Shown in pieces: positions 41,406 to 49,755 of a DNA stretch of 64,000 bases (its first letter is position 1; each line of letters opens with the position of its first letter). The stretch is from positions 1 to 64,000 of the forward strand of contig CAYGHD010000002.1 in NCBI GenBank assembly GCA_964349675.1. The letters are read 5' to 3'. The translations under genes were made by a program, and so were the position numbers. Below the pieces are notes generated by a model, which searched no databases, had not been told where the DNA came from, and saw only the letters and a list, made by a program, of their open reading frames with translations. Source of the DNA: GWA1-54-10 sp964349675 (GTDB taxonomy: Bacteria > Patescibacteriota > Minisyncoccia > Phycocordibacterales > SBAW01).

Positions 41406-42506
41406 ATGAAGATACTCTTATGGGTCGGAGCAGTTGTTGTGCTGGCAGTGGGAGGGTTGTACGCGTTCAACATATACAGTCCACAGTCTGTTCGTCTGCT
41501 GATGCAACAAACTGCCGATACAGAGACGGTTGGTGGGCAAAAAAATAGTGCAGCGTCTCCCCAAGACCAAATCCAAGAGGCGCTTCCTGAAGTTGAGGGG
41601 ACTACTGTGGCGTCAAACCAAAATGCAACCACGAAAGAAACTATTGACGACAGGGCAACTCCTCCAATTGTTGCAGTGCTTGAAGTTGATTCAGTGAAAT
41701 CAATAAATCCTTATGACATAGTCAAAACGTATTTAACAAAATACAAGGACTCAAACGATTTTCTTGCCATTTTTAATTACGGAGGTCCACGAGACCAGTA
41801 TCATCTCACCGTCAAAAACAACACAAAAGGTATCTATAATCCAGATGTTGCCAGGGGTGATAGTTCGTCGACGTATGGGAGTAGTGGGACGCTGCTTGGC
41901 ATTGGTGTTGTGGGTAACATCAAGCAATACCAATCAGACACACCCATCTTTAATGTCCTCCTGGAGGAAATTTACGCACACTATTGGGGCGTATACATCG
42001 GCGATGTCATAGACAGCACGCACCAGCTCCCGCTTCAAAACACCCTCGCCAGAGCGCATTGGACCACCTGTTTAAATTTTCTCGACAACCCCGATGTGCG
42101 ATATTGGAAGGCAAGCCATTGGGAGAAGGTCGGGCAAAACAAATGGAAGTTGCTTTTACCCGATAATCCACTGCCACGGTTCGATCCTATTTTACTGTAT
42201 CTAATGGGATATCTGGATGCGTCAAAAGTTCCTGATGTTGAATTGATCATTCCTGACTCTGGGCAAAAGGCTGCATATTGTAATCAGGGCGAGACTATCG
42301 AAGGGACTAGTCGGATTATTTCAATGAAAGAGATTATTGAGTACCTTGGCCCCCGAGAGCCATATGTGAATACAAAGAGGAATTATTCCATCGGATATAT
42401 TTTGGTAGTAGAGCGCGGTACGACCCCCTCGGCCTCGAGTATACAAACTATTGAGCGGGTTGCGGCGGGCTTACCAAAAGTGTTCCAAGATGCAATTACC
42501 TACTAA
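41406..42506 (+). CDS. Membrane-anchored extracytoplasmic protein
   Basis: A 366-residue protein with an N-terminal signal anchor (ILLWVGAVVVLAVGGLYAF), a Gln/Thr/Glu-rich linker (to about residue 90) and a folded domain without recognised motifs (YWGVYIGDVIDSTHQLPLQNT, HWTTCLNFLDNPDVRYW). Three cysteines lie in the outer domain. It is followed by a cassette with its own promoter. Confidence 0.7.
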   Translation: MKILLWVGAVVVLAVGGLYAFNIYSPQSVRLLMQQTADTETVGGQKNSAASPQDQIQEALPEVEGTTVASNQNATTKETIDDRATPPIVAVLEVDSVKSINPYDIVKTYLTKYKDSNDFLAIFNYGGPRDQYHLTVKNNTKGIYNPDVARGDSSSTYGSSGTLLGIGVVGNIKQYQSDTPIFNVLLEEIYAHYWGVYIGDVIDSTHQLPLQNTLARAHWTTCLNFLDNPDVRYWKASHWEKVGQNKWKLLLPDNPLPRFDPILLYLMGYLDASKVPDVELIIPDSGQKAAYCNQGETIEGTSRIISMKEIIEYLGPREPYVNTKRNYSIGYILVVERGTTPSASSIQTIERVAAGLPKVFQDAITY

Positions 42507-42530
42507 CCTCTCCAGAGAAGGAAGCAGAGT

Positions 42531-42559
42531 TTGACAAAAAGGCTCATGTATGGCAGAGT
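42531..42559 (+). promoter_or_regulatory. Promoter TTGACA-17-CAGAGT
   Basis: A perfect -35 at 42531-42536 with a poor -10 at 42554-42559, for the gene at 42637. Confidence 0.5.
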
Positions 42560-42636
42560 GCCGCTGGGTAGCTACAGAGTCTGGTTTCTACGGCGAGCCA
42601 GACTTTGTTCAAAAGAGAGCCGAAAGGAGATGCCCG

Positions 42637-44478
42637 ATGGGCGGAAACTATTTTGTTTTGGCGGCAGGCATCACAGCCTTCCTTGGCGTGGTGCCGCTTC
42701 TCATCAAGGGGCGGCTCACTGCCGCTGCTGTCCTTGGTGGACTTGCCTTCCTGCTGCTGTGGCTCCTGTTCTATGCGACGACTCCATCAACAGTATACCC
42801 ATTCTGGGGGCCGGTCGGATTCTTCTGCATCCTGCTATGGACCATCTGCGCTATCGTCGACGGCATTCGCGAAAAAAACCCGACCTGGGTCGCAGCTGTG
42901 CCGCTTGTCGGTTGCCTTATATGGTTCGGTTCGATGATTGCTGGCTGGTCTGCATTCAACGCGCAGACGTACGCCACGATGATCGGCCAAATTGAGGAAA
43001 GGGTCTGGACACGGGACGTCCAGCCCAAGGATACACGGCACATGATCATGGTCTCGTCTCCAACGGCGGACTTCCTGGCGAGGAAGGCGGTCGCGCAAGG
43101 TGGGACTATCGGCAGCCAATTCAGCCTGGATACCGTCAACGTGCGGCTCCAGCGGGTCAACGGAGAGCTTGTCTACGTATTTCCGCTCGACTTCAAGGGG
43201 TACTCGACCTGGCTCAACTCTTCGGGCGTCCCCGCATACATCATTGTGTACGCGGAAGACCCTGAGCGTGCGCCGCACCTTGTGACCTTGCCGTCGGAGA
43301 AAGCGTTTCGCTATACGCCCGGCGCGTACTTCAGCGCCGACCTGGAAAGGCATATGCGCAACAATGGCTTCCTCAACGACGGGCTCGACGATTTCCATCT
43401 TGAGCTCGACGAAGAGGGAAACCCACTGTGGATCGTGACGACCTACAAACCAAGCGTGACGTGGTATGGCGCAAAAGTCACTGGCGTCGCGACCATTAAC
43501 CCGGTCAACGGCGTCATTAACCGGTACAGCGTCGAAAACGCTCCTGCCTGGATCGATCGAATCATCCCAAAAGGGTATGTTGAAGACTACCTCGAGTGGC
43601 AGGGCGGGCTCTCTGGCGGCTGGCTCAACAGCTGGTGGGGGACGCTCAATGTGACCAAGCCCGAGCAACCCATCCTCATCTACGGGGCGGACGGCAATAT
43701 CGAGTTCGTCACCAGCATGACGTCGAGGAATAATAAGGACGACTCGCTTGTCGGCCTTATGTATACGGACTCCCGAACGGGGAAAACCATCCTCTACAAG
43801 GTCAATGGCGGCGCAACTGACGCTGCGATTATGTACGCGGTGAACAAGAACAGCCAAGTCCAATTTCGTCATCTGACTGCCACGACGCCGCAGATCTACA
43901 ACGTCTACGGCAGTATGGCAGCGGTGGTGCCGCTGGTAAACGCTACCGGCGCCTTCCAAGGTGTCGCCATCGTGTCGGTGTTGAACGTCCAAGATGTCGC
44001 AGTCGGTGCCACTCCGGTGGAAGCGCTGCGAAACTATCAGACGCTCGCTTCCCGGCAAGGGCAGCAGGTGGCACTCCAGAAGAGCGCGGATGTGAAGCAG
44101 CTGACGGGCGTGATAGATCGCATCCGCCAGGATGTCGGCTCGAACGGCGGACCATACCTCTTCCATGTTGAGGGGGTGCCGCGGATCTTCATGGCTTCCA
44201 GCCAGGAATACTCAAAATTGCCGCTCACGCAGGTCGGCGATTCCGTGACTATCGAATATGTCGCCTCCGGCGAGGAGACCGTGCCCGTCCTTCGGTTCGA
44301 CAATCTTTCTCTGCCACTCGACAAGACTGAGATGCAACAGGAAGTCGAGCGGGCGGCAGCGGCGCGGATTGCCGCTGAAGGTACCCGCAGAGCCGAGAAG
44401 AGTCTCGTCGACCAGCTCAAAGGGATGTCTCCAGACAAACTGAAACAGCTTGAACAGCTGCTGCGTCAGACTCAGTAA
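42637..44478 (+). CDS. Large membrane protein of unknown function (SD-led cassette)
   Basis: A 613-residue protein. Four hydrophobic segments occupy residues 1-110, then comes a long extracytoplasmic beta-rich region (VNVRLQRVNGELVYVFPLDFKGYSTWL, YSVENAPAWIDRIIPKGYVEDYL) and an Ala/Glu/Lys helical C-terminal tail (DKTEMQQEVERAAAARIAAEGTRRAEK). It matches no family I can name. Third positions are strongly G/C biased, so a 443-codon open frame appears on the opposite strand by chance. A GGAG ribosome-binding site and a terminator bound the unit. It is the largest cassette gene here. Confidence 0.75.
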   Translation: MGGNYFVLAAGITAFLGVVPLLIKGRLTAAAVLGGLAFLLLWLLFYATTPSTVYPFWGPVGFFCILLWTICAIVDGIREKNPTWVAAVPLVGCLIWFGSMIAGWSAFNAQTYATMIGQIEERVWTRDVQPKDTRHMIMVSSPTADFLARKAVAQGGTIGSQFSLDTVNVRLQRVNGELVYVFPLDFKGYSTWLNSSGVPAYIIVYAEDPERAPHLVTLPSEKAFRYTPGAYFSADLERHMRNNGFLNDGLDDFHLELDEEGNPLWIVTTYKPSVTWYGAKVTGVATINPVNGVINRYSVENAPAWIDRIIPKGYVEDYLEWQGGLSGGWLNSWWGTLNVTKPEQPILIYGADGNIEFVTSMTSRNNKDDSLVGLMYTDSRTGKTILYKVNGGATDAAIMYAVNKNSQVQFRHLTATTPQIYNVYGSMAAVVPLVNATGAFQGVAIVSVLNVQDVAVGATPVEALRNYQTLASRQGQQVALQKSADVKQLTGVIDRIRQDVGSNGGPYLFHVEGVPRIFMASSQEYSKLPLTQVGDSVTIEYVASGEETVPVLRFDNLSLPLDKTEMQQEVERAAAARIAAEGTRRAEKSLVDQLKGMSPDKLKQLEQLLRQTQ

Positions 44479-44500
44479 TCTTCCAAATCCGGATTTCCGG

Positions 44501-44533
44501 TACCCCGCAGAGTTTTCTCTGCGGGGTATTTTC
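44501..44533 (+). terminator. Intrinsic terminator of the 613-residue gene
   Basis: TACCCCGCAGAG pairs with CTCTGCGGGGTA around TTTT, followed by TTTTCTT. Confidence 0.92.
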
Positions 44534-44562
44534 TTATATACAAAATATTTTTCTAACTTTGC

Positions 44563-44568
44563 TATACT
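44563..44568 (+). promoter_or_regulatory. -10 hexamer TATACT of the GerMN gene
   Basis: TATACT lies 12 nt before the ATG at 44581, leaving at most a 5-6 nt leader. Confidence 0.55.
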
Positions 44569-44580
44569 TATGTAACTAGT

Positions 44581-45063
44581 ATGAGCAAATATGTAATAGC
44601 AATTGTGGGTGTTGTGGCTCTGGGCCTGGCGGCTTGGTATGTGTATGCACCACAGCCGCAGACACAGGGTACAGACGTTAAACTCTATTTTTATAACCCG
44701 GCGCTCGACCAGGGCCCCGGCGGGGTGCAATGCAGCGCCCAGGGCCTTGTTGCGGTGTCGCGAGTTATTCCACACACTGCCACCCCTCTTGCTGACGCGG
44801 TACGGTTGCTTTTGCAGGGCGAGATTTCTAGTGCAGAGCGGGCGGCCGGTATCGAAAGCGAATTCCCACTCCAAGGCCTTACACTTGCCAGCGCCGCTAC
44901 TTCGGATGGGGTTGCGACGCTTACTTTTAGTGACCCGCAAAATAAAACGGGCGGCGGTTCTTGCCGAGTCGCTATTTTATGGGCTCAAATTGAGGCGACT
45001 GCAAAACAATTTCCAACAGTAACCCGCGTGCGCTTTCTGCCGGAGGAGTTATTCCAACCTTAG
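44581..45063 (+). CDS. GerMN-domain lipoprotein-like protein
   Basis: A 160-residue protein with an N-terminal signal anchor (YVIAIVGVVALGLAAWYVYA) and a GerMN domain (VKLYFYNPALD, then ADAVRLLLQGEISSAERAAGI, GVATLTFSD, RVAILWAQIEATAKQFPTVTRVRFL). GerMN domains occur in spore-germination and cell-wall proteins. Here it is an extracytoplasmic single-domain form common in CPR, of unknown role. Confidence 0.78.
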   Translation: MSKYVIAIVGVVALGLAAWYVYAPQPQTQGTDVKLYFYNPALDQGPGGVQCSAQGLVAVSRVIPHTATPLADAVRLLLQGEISSAERAAGIESEFPLQGLTLASAATSDGVATLTFSDPQNKTGGGSCRVAILWAQIEATAKQFPTVTRVRFLPEELFQP

Positions 45064-45195
45064 CGGTGGACATCCCAGGCCTTCGCGTTTTTGTGAGGGT
45101 CTTTTTTTAATTCCGCACTCAACGCTGTGGGTTGCATTTGCGCATAAAACAGTGAAGTATAGTGACTGGACTTGCCGTACACTGTCGGCGCACGG

Positions 45196-45201
45196 TACAG
45201 T
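45196..45201 (+). promoter_or_regulatory. -10 hexamer TACAGT
   Basis: TACAGT lies 9 nt before the methyltransferase ATG at 45211. Confidence 0.4.
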
Positions 45202-45210
45202 GGTGAACAT

Positions 45211-45987
45211 ATGACAGAGAAAGAAACAACGATGATCAACACCCCGGATGCTCACGGAATGGGCGACGCATATGATGCGTTTGCTGCTGCGTTTGGCGAA
45301 GCAGACAAGCTGCCAACATGGCTGTTTGTCGGCAAACCGGCGATGGAAGATTTGCTGCAGCCGTATTTGAAACCAGAAACGCGCTGTCTTGATTTCGGCT
45401 CTGCGAGCGCGCGGGTTGAAAATGGAGTGCTGCTTCCTCAAGGGGTCTTGCCGCAAAACATCACTGGCGTTGAGATCAGTCCCGATCAAGTCAAAATGGC
45501 GCAAGTGCGCATCCCGGGCGCGCGCTTTTTGGTTGGCGATGTTGCCGACCCGTCGCTGCTCAGTGATGAGTCTGGCACATACGACGTCGTATTTTCACAC
45601 ATGGTCTTTGAACACTTGGACGATGAGCAGCTGGCGCGCGCCTGCGCAAATGCCTACCGGCTGTTGCGGCCGGGCGGCACCTTTGCCTTTGTGGTTACGC
45701 ACCCAGACAAAATGACTGACCTGGACGGCAATCTGGTTACCACCTTTGGGCCGTTTATGACTACGGCACCGTGGGGAGGCGAACTTCACAATTGGCGACG
45801 CAGCTTGGCAGATACCGAGCGTCTGGTGCGCGGTGCGGGGTTTGTGGACTACGTCGCCAGTGAAGTCCAATTTCCAGAGCATCCGCCAGCAGGCCTGAGT
45901 GATGCTGACAATGCTGCGTTTACCGCCGCTGCCGCAAAATACCGCAAATACCCAGCCATTCGTCTTGCTGTGCAAGCAAAGCGATAG
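45211..45987 (+). CDS. Class I SAM-dependent methyltransferase
   Basis: A 258-residue methyltransferase. Motif I is LDFGSASARVENG, with ITGVEISPDQVKMAQ, then DVVFSHMVFEHLDDEQL and LLRPGGTFAFVVTHPDK. The motif I glycines are partly replaced, but the fold is clear. The substrate is unknown, and no partner gene is adjacent. The ATG was chosen from the -10 position; a longer frame would start upstream of it. Confidence 0.8.
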   Translation: MTEKETTMINTPDAHGMGDAYDAFAAAFGEADKLPTWLFVGKPAMEDLLQPYLKPETRCLDFGSASARVENGVLLPQGVLPQNITGVEISPDQVKMAQVRIPGARFLVGDVADPSLLSDESGTYDVVFSHMVFEHLDDEQLARACANAYRLLRPGGTFAFVVTHPDKMTDLDGNLVTTFGPFMTTAPWGGELHNWRRSLADTERLVRGAGFVDYVASEVQFPEHPPAGLSDADNAAFTAAAAKYRKYPAIRLAVQAKR

Positions 45988-45994
45988 TGGTTTG

Positions 45995-46032
45995 CCGCCG
46001 CTCCTTCCAAGTTATGAGGGGGCGGTTTTCTT
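45995..46032 (+). terminator. Intrinsic terminator of the methyltransferase gene
   Basis: CCGCC-CTCC pairs with GAGG-GGCGG, then TTTTCTTTTTT. Confidence 0.75.
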
Positions 46033-46059
46033 TTTTCAAACATCTTTTGTGCTAGGTAG

Positions 46060-46065
46060 TATACT
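46060..46065 (+). promoter_or_regulatory. -10 hexamer TATACT
   Basis: TATACT ends 6 nt before the ATG at 46072. Confidence 0.62.
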
Positions 46066-46071
46066 GAAGGC

Positions 46072-46635
46072 ATGACATTCTCTTGGCGCATGGCTCTTGG
46101 TGTAGCGGTTGGGCTCGTGGCTGCACAAGTGTTGGTGCTCTATTTGCTTGGCCAACCATGGCTGTGCTCTTGCGGGTACGTCAAACTGTGGGAGGGGATG
46201 ATCTTCTCCGTCGGCAACTCACAGCATATAAGCGACTGGTATACATTTTCACACATCATCCACGGGTTTGTTTTTTATGCCGTGCTTACATACTTTTTTC
46301 CTCGAGTGCCGATGTTGTGGCGTCTTGCCTTGGCGCTCGGGCTCGAGGTCGGCTGGGAGATTATGGAAAACACGCCCTGGGTTATTAATCAGTATCGAGA
46401 GCAGGCCTTGGCGGCAGGGTATACGGGTGACAGTATTCTTAACTCGCTGTCGGACACCCTCGCTATGCTCGCGGGGTTTTTGTTGGCTTGGCGGTTGCCG
46501 GTGTGGCTTACGGTTGCTTTTGCAATAGGTATGGAGCTGTTTGTGGGATACGCAGTGCACGACAACTTGGCGCTTAATATACTCAATTTCATCTATCAGT
46601 TTGATGCTATTGTCCGCTGGCAAAGCGGTGCATAA
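46072..46635 (+). CDS. DUF2585 family membrane protein
   Basis: A 187-residue protein with about five membrane helices. The conserved DUF2585 (UPF0314) signature is readable: ISDWYTFSHIIHGFVFYAVL, LEVGWEIMENTPWVINQYRE and GDSILNSLSDTLAM. Its function is not established. The last codons contain the -10 of the next gene. Confidence 0.85.
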   Translation: MTFSWRMALGVAVGLVAAQVLVLYLLGQPWLCSCGYVKLWEGMIFSVGNSQHISDWYTFSHIIHGFVFYAVLTYFFPRVPMLWRLALALGLEVGWEIMENTPWVINQYREQALAAGYTGDSILNSLSDTLAMLAGFLLAWRLPVWLTVAFAIGMELFVGYAVHDNLALNILNFIYQFDAIVRWQSGA

Positions 46636-46636
46636 T
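46631..46636 (+). promoter_or_regulatory. Extended -10 TGCATAAT
   Basis: TG-CATAAT overlaps the TAA stop of the DUF2585 gene and lies 6 nt before the ATG at 46643. Confidence 0.6.
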
Positions 46637-46642
46637 GCTTCT

Positions 46643-47350
46643 ATGACGCATCATATGACTAACCCGATGCCCGCATTGCTGGGTAAGGTAACAGCACTCT
46701 GGGCAGCTGCAAACGTCGGCTATTTTGTCATATTTCCGGTGTTTGGCTATGATGCAAGCTATAACGCGTCGCCTTGGATACTCACAGGATATTTTTTACT
46801 GTGGGCAGCAGTGAGTGTGTGGGTATTTTGGGAGCTACTCAGTCCACATTTCGCGGTTGACTCTTGGCTCTGGCTGTATGGGGCGCTCTGTCTGGTCTCT
46901 GCCGGAGTTATGTTTGGGCTGCTCTACTTTTTTTCTTTGCTCCAGGCGCTGCATGGCCCGGCTTTGGCACCCTATACCGACTTACTGCTTGCAACGCCGT
47001 GGTACTTTCTTCCTAAAGCGGCTGAGATATTGGTGCAGCAGGTGCTGATTACGGCGCTCGTATTCGGACTGTATATGCACTGTAAGTCATTAAAAAAAGT
47101 GATGCTGCGCTACAGCCTGCTGTTTGGCGGCGGGCACGTCATACTTTTTTTACTCAGCAATGCACCCACGCCGCATGCCAGCGCCATGACCTTGGCTGCG
47201 CTGCTATCTGGGCTTGTGTTTCCGTATCTACTGTTGCGGGTGAGGGGAGGGTTTATTTATAGCTACCTTATCCATTTTGTGTTTTATCTAGTCCTAGCCC
47301 TCGTGCTCCACACCTGGCCGCCCGCGGGGTATAGTGTTGGCTTGTTGTAA
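46643..47350 (+). CDS. Polytopic membrane protein, weakly CPBP-like
   Basis: A 235-residue protein with about seven membrane helices. The middle (KAAEILVQQVLITALVFGLY) and the two later segments (FGGGHVILFLLSN, SYLIHFVFYLVLAL) recall the layout of CPBP intramembrane proteases. The double-Glu/Arg motif is not intact, so activity is doubtful. Otherwise it is unrecognised. Confidence 0.65.
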   Translation: MTHHMTNPMPALLGKVTALWAAANVGYFVIFPVFGYDASYNASPWILTGYFLLWAAVSVWVFWELLSPHFAVDSWLWLYGALCLVSAGVMFGLLYFFSLLQALHGPALAPYTDLLLATPWYFLPKAAEILVQQVLITALVFGLYMHCKSLKKVMLRYSLLFGGGHVILFLLSNAPTPHASAMTLAALLSGLVFPYLLLRVRGGFIYSYLIHFVFYLVLALVLHTWPPAGYSVGLL

Positions 47351-47399
47351 ATATATGCAGAAAAAACTTTCTCCAAAAAAGACCAGTTATAAGGAAGTG

Positions 47400-47615
47400 A
47401 TGAAAGTCCGAGTCAAGGCTGGAGCAAAACACGAGTCTGTGCAGCGCGTAGGCACCACCTTCATTATCGCCGTCAAAGAGCCTGCTGCAGAAAATAGGGC
47501 TAACCTCCGTGTGCGCGAAGTGCTCTCGGCAGAGCTTATGGTGCCTTTTGCTCAGGTGCGGCTCGTGTCGGGCCATCATAAGCCAAACAAGATGTTTGAA
47601 ATTATCCGCTCCTGA
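47400..47615 (+). CDS. DUF167 (YggU) family protein
   Basis: A 71-residue protein matching the YggU fold: MKVRVKAGAKHESV, then VKEPAAENRANLRVREVLSAEL and VRLVSGHHKPNKMFEI. The function is unknown in all bacteria. An in-frame ATG 45 nt upstream would add a basic extension; the family normally starts at MKVRVKAG, so the shorter form is preferred. AAGGA lies before it. Confidence 0.78.
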   Translation: MKVRVKAGAKHESVQRVGTTFIIAVKEPAAENRANLRVREVLSAELMVPFAQVRLVSGHHKPNKMFEIIRS

Positions 47616-47617
47616 TT

Positions 47618-47623
47618 CATACT
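47618..47623 (+). promoter_or_regulatory. -10 hexamer CATACT of hpf
   Basis: CATACT ends 6 nt before the ATG at 47630. Confidence 0.5.
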
Positions 47624-47629
47624 AGAGGT

Positions 47630-47980
47630 ATGCATTACAACATCAAAGGTACCGGTTTGGCAGTAAGTGACGAAATTCGCTCATATATTGAAAAACGCTT
47701 ACCAACGATAGAAAAGTATACCAGCGACGCTGATGCTCGGGTGGATATTGAGCTCGAGTATTTAAAAGATGAGGCAAAAATGTATCGCGCAGAGCTGATG
47801 TTCCATACGGTGCGCTCTGCGTCCATGCGTAGCGAGGCGCGCGGGGCCACGCTCCATGAGTCTATCGACATTGCCATAGGAGACTTGTCTCGAGAGCTTT
47901 CGCAGCATAAGAAAAAGCGTCGAGATATATTCCGCCGCGGCGCAGCAAAGGTTAAGGCTGTGTTGCGGGGTTGGTACTAG
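47630..47980 (+). CDS. hpf: Ribosome hibernation-promoting factor (HPF/RaiA family)
   Basis: A 116-residue protein that binds the 30S decoding region in resting cells. The N-terminal domain fits: NIKGTGLAVSDEIRSYIEKRLPTIEKY, VDIELEY, and the helix LHESIDIAIGDLSRELSQHKKKRRD. The C-terminal dimerisation domain of long HPF is absent, so it is the short form with a basic tail. It ends with a 4-nt convergent overlap with fmt. Confidence 0.88.
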   Translation: MHYNIKGTGLAVSDEIRSYIEKRLPTIEKYTSDADARVDIELEYLKDEAKMYRAELMFHTVRSASMRSEARGATLHESIDIAIGDLSRELSQHKKKRRDIFRRGAAKVKAVLRGWY

Positions 47981-48837
47981 CCAAGATACTGCGCATAATC
48001 CATCTCACTCTTTCCTTCAGGGATAACGCGGATAATAACCAACTTTCCGTCTTCAATAGACGCATCCGTCACAATAAGTCGCGTATTGTTGTGGAAAAAG
48101 TGCGCACGGGGGCTTTTGTCGAACGCGCGGATTTTGAGCAGCTCAGCGCGCGGGTCGCCCAAGGGGTCAATAAGTGCATCTTCTGAAGAAAATTTTTTGG
48201 TGTATGTGGCAGCAATCTCATTCTGTGGTTCTGCAGGTATCTCGCCAGAAATCCAGGGTTCAAGGGTCTCCGCCAGCAGGGTGCCTCCTTCTGCAGCTAA
48301 AAATGTTTCAAACGCGCTGCCTTTTGGAGGCCAGCCGCCTTCTCCCGTATCTTCATCCACCTCAATCCGTGCTTGGGCAACAATGGGTCCGGCATCCATT
48401 TTTTCGGTGAGCTGCATAATCGTTACCCCGGTAGTGCGCTCATCTGCCAATATGGCAGAGAGTACCGGGGATGGTCCGCGGAACTTCGGTAAGAGTGATG
48501 GGTGTACGTTGAGCGTGCCGCGTCGCGGCAGATCAAGAATATGTTTTGGGATCAGTTTGCCGTACATGGCCACCACAAACACATCCCAGTCTGTGTTTTC
48601 TATCGCAGCAAGAAAGTCGGCATCTGCAAGCGTTTCGGGTGTGCACACATCAATCCCTTGTTTTTCACCCCATGCTTTTGCGGGGGAGGGTGTGGTCACC
48701 AGGCCGCGGCCTTTTGGTTTGTCTGGCGCGGTGACGATGAGCGCCGGCTTGTAGCCGCGCGCATACAGCGCTTCAAGCACGGTGACCGAAAGATCGGGGG
48801 TGCCAAAGAATACAAAGAGTGGTTTTTTTACGCTCAT
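47977..48837 (-). CDS. fmt: Methionyl-tRNA formyltransferase
   Basis: This enzyme formylates initiator Met-tRNA. A 286-residue protein with FFGTPDLSV at the start, the folate-dependent catalytic region LNVHPSLLPKFRGPSPVLSAI and TGVTIMQLTEKMDAGPI. The C-terminal domain is present (about residues 200-286) but short. It follows def by 3 nt on the same strand, the standard def-fmt pair. Confidence 0.95.
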   Translation of the reverse strand: MSVKKPLFVFFGTPDLSVTVLEALYARGYKPALIVTAPDKPKGRGLVTTPSPAKAWGEKQGIDVCTPETLADADFLAAIENTDWDVFVVAMYGKLIPKHILDLPRRGTLNVHPSLLPKFRGPSPVLSAILADERTTGVTIMQLTEKMDAGPIVAQARIEVDEDTGEGGWPPKGSAFETFLAAEGGTLLAETLEPWISGEIPAEPQNEIAATYTKKFSSEDALIDPLGDPRAELLKIRAFDKSPRAHFFHNNTRLIVTDASIEDGKLVIIRVIPEGKSEMDYAQYLG

Positions 48838-48840
48838 AGG

Positions 48841-49353
48841 TTATATCGCCTGGTCGTCATGCAGCTCGACTGTTTTGTCAGTGTAGAGGATACCTTCCAA
48901 ATGGTCATACTCATGCTGGAAGATATGCGCCAGCAACCCAGAGCCTTGATACGTAAAATAATTGCCAGCACTATCTTGCGCGCGGACGGACGCTTTTTCG
49001 TGCCGAGATACGCTGCCGTATTTGCCGCGCACCGACAAACAGCCTTCAGCTAAATCCTTCTTCTTTTTTGAAAGGCGCATGATCTCTGGGTTGATGAATA
49101 TCTTGTTTGGTACTGCAGGCTGCTCCTCGTTTTTCTTGGAGGTCTCAAATGCTTTGTTGGCGACCACAAAGATGCGTTTTGATACACCAATTTGCGGCGC
49201 AGCAATGGCGACGCCAAATTTTTCTTTTGCGAGCGCGCGCTCCATTTTTCGGATAATCGCAATAAGCGCTTTTGAACCAAACTCGGCTTGGGTTACTGGC
49301 GCAGCTTTTTTGCGCAGCACCGGAGCGCCCGTCTGGACAATAAGGTCTTTCAT
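48841..49353 (-). CDS. def: Peptide deformylase
   Basis: This metalloenzyme removes formyl groups from new proteins. A 170-residue protein with motif 1 as GVAIAAPQIG, motif 2 EGCLSV (metal Cys) and motif 3 QHEYDHLEG (HExxH). An insertion around residues 82-91 (KAFETSKKNEEQ) is longer than in E. coli. The start at MKDLIVQTG is set by a TATTTT -10 8 nt upstream and by family length; the longer frame overlaps the divergent gene. Confidence 0.93.
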   Translation of the reverse strand: MKDLIVQTGAPVLRKKAAPVTQAEFGSKALIAIIRKMERALAKEKFGVAIAAPQIGVSKRIFVVANKAFETSKKNEEQPAVPNKIFINPEIMRLSKKKKDLAEGCLSVRGKYGSVSRHEKASVRAQDSAGNYFTYQGSGLLAHIFQHEYDHLEGILYTDKTVELHDDQAI

Positions 49354-49407
49354 GTTCCTACAAAATACGCTGTTTTTGCCAAAAAAGAAAGGTCGGGGAG
49401 GGTTTGC

Positions 49408-49413
49408 TATACT
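49408..49413 (+). promoter_or_regulatory. -10 hexamer TATACT
   Basis: TATACT lies 9 nt before the ATG at 49423. Confidence 0.55.
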
Positions 49414-49422
49414 GATTGGGAC

Positions 49423-49755
49423 ATGAAGCACATAAGCGCGCATAGTATTTCCGCCGCAGAGAAAAAAAGCCGCGCAACCGAGCGCGGTGAGCTGATGGAA
49501 TATTTTCTTAAAAAACTCAATCAAGCACGGGTGCAAGATGGTTTGGCGCCGATGACCATGGGGCGCATCGCCCGGCTGCTGATGGCGACTCCGACCAAAG
49601 ATCTATACTATCTGCAAACAGTCTGCGACCGAGCGCCGCATTTTTCAAAAAAGTTTTGGTGGGAGGTAAATCCTAAGAAGCATGATCCTCAAACACAGCA
49701 ACTGACGCCCCCAAAGAAGAGAGTTTGGAAGCAAGCCCCTCGTAGCCTCGATTAA
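49423..49755 (+). CDS. Hypothetical basic protein
   Basis: A 110-residue helical, basic protein (LMEYFLKKLNQARVQDGLAPMTMGRIARLL, then DLYYLQTVCDRAPHFSKKFWWEVNPKK) of unknown function. The regular helical part suggests a nucleic-acid or ribosome partner, which is a guess. Its last 83 nt overlap the convergent murA gene, and the residues in that overlap are low-complexity and basic. Confidence 0.7.
   Translation: MKHISAHSISAAEKKSRATERGELMEYFLKKLNQARVQDGLAPMTMGRIARLLMATPTKDLYYLQTVCDRAPHFSKKFWWEVNPKKHDPQTQQLTPPKKRVWKQAPRSLD

Noticed and set aside
42835..44166. Long open frame of 443 codons on the minus strand
   Set aside because: It is the antisense shadow of the 613-residue membrane protein, whose G/C-rich third positions suppress stops on the other strand. 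The translation lacks hydrophobic pattern and motifs and has no start signals.
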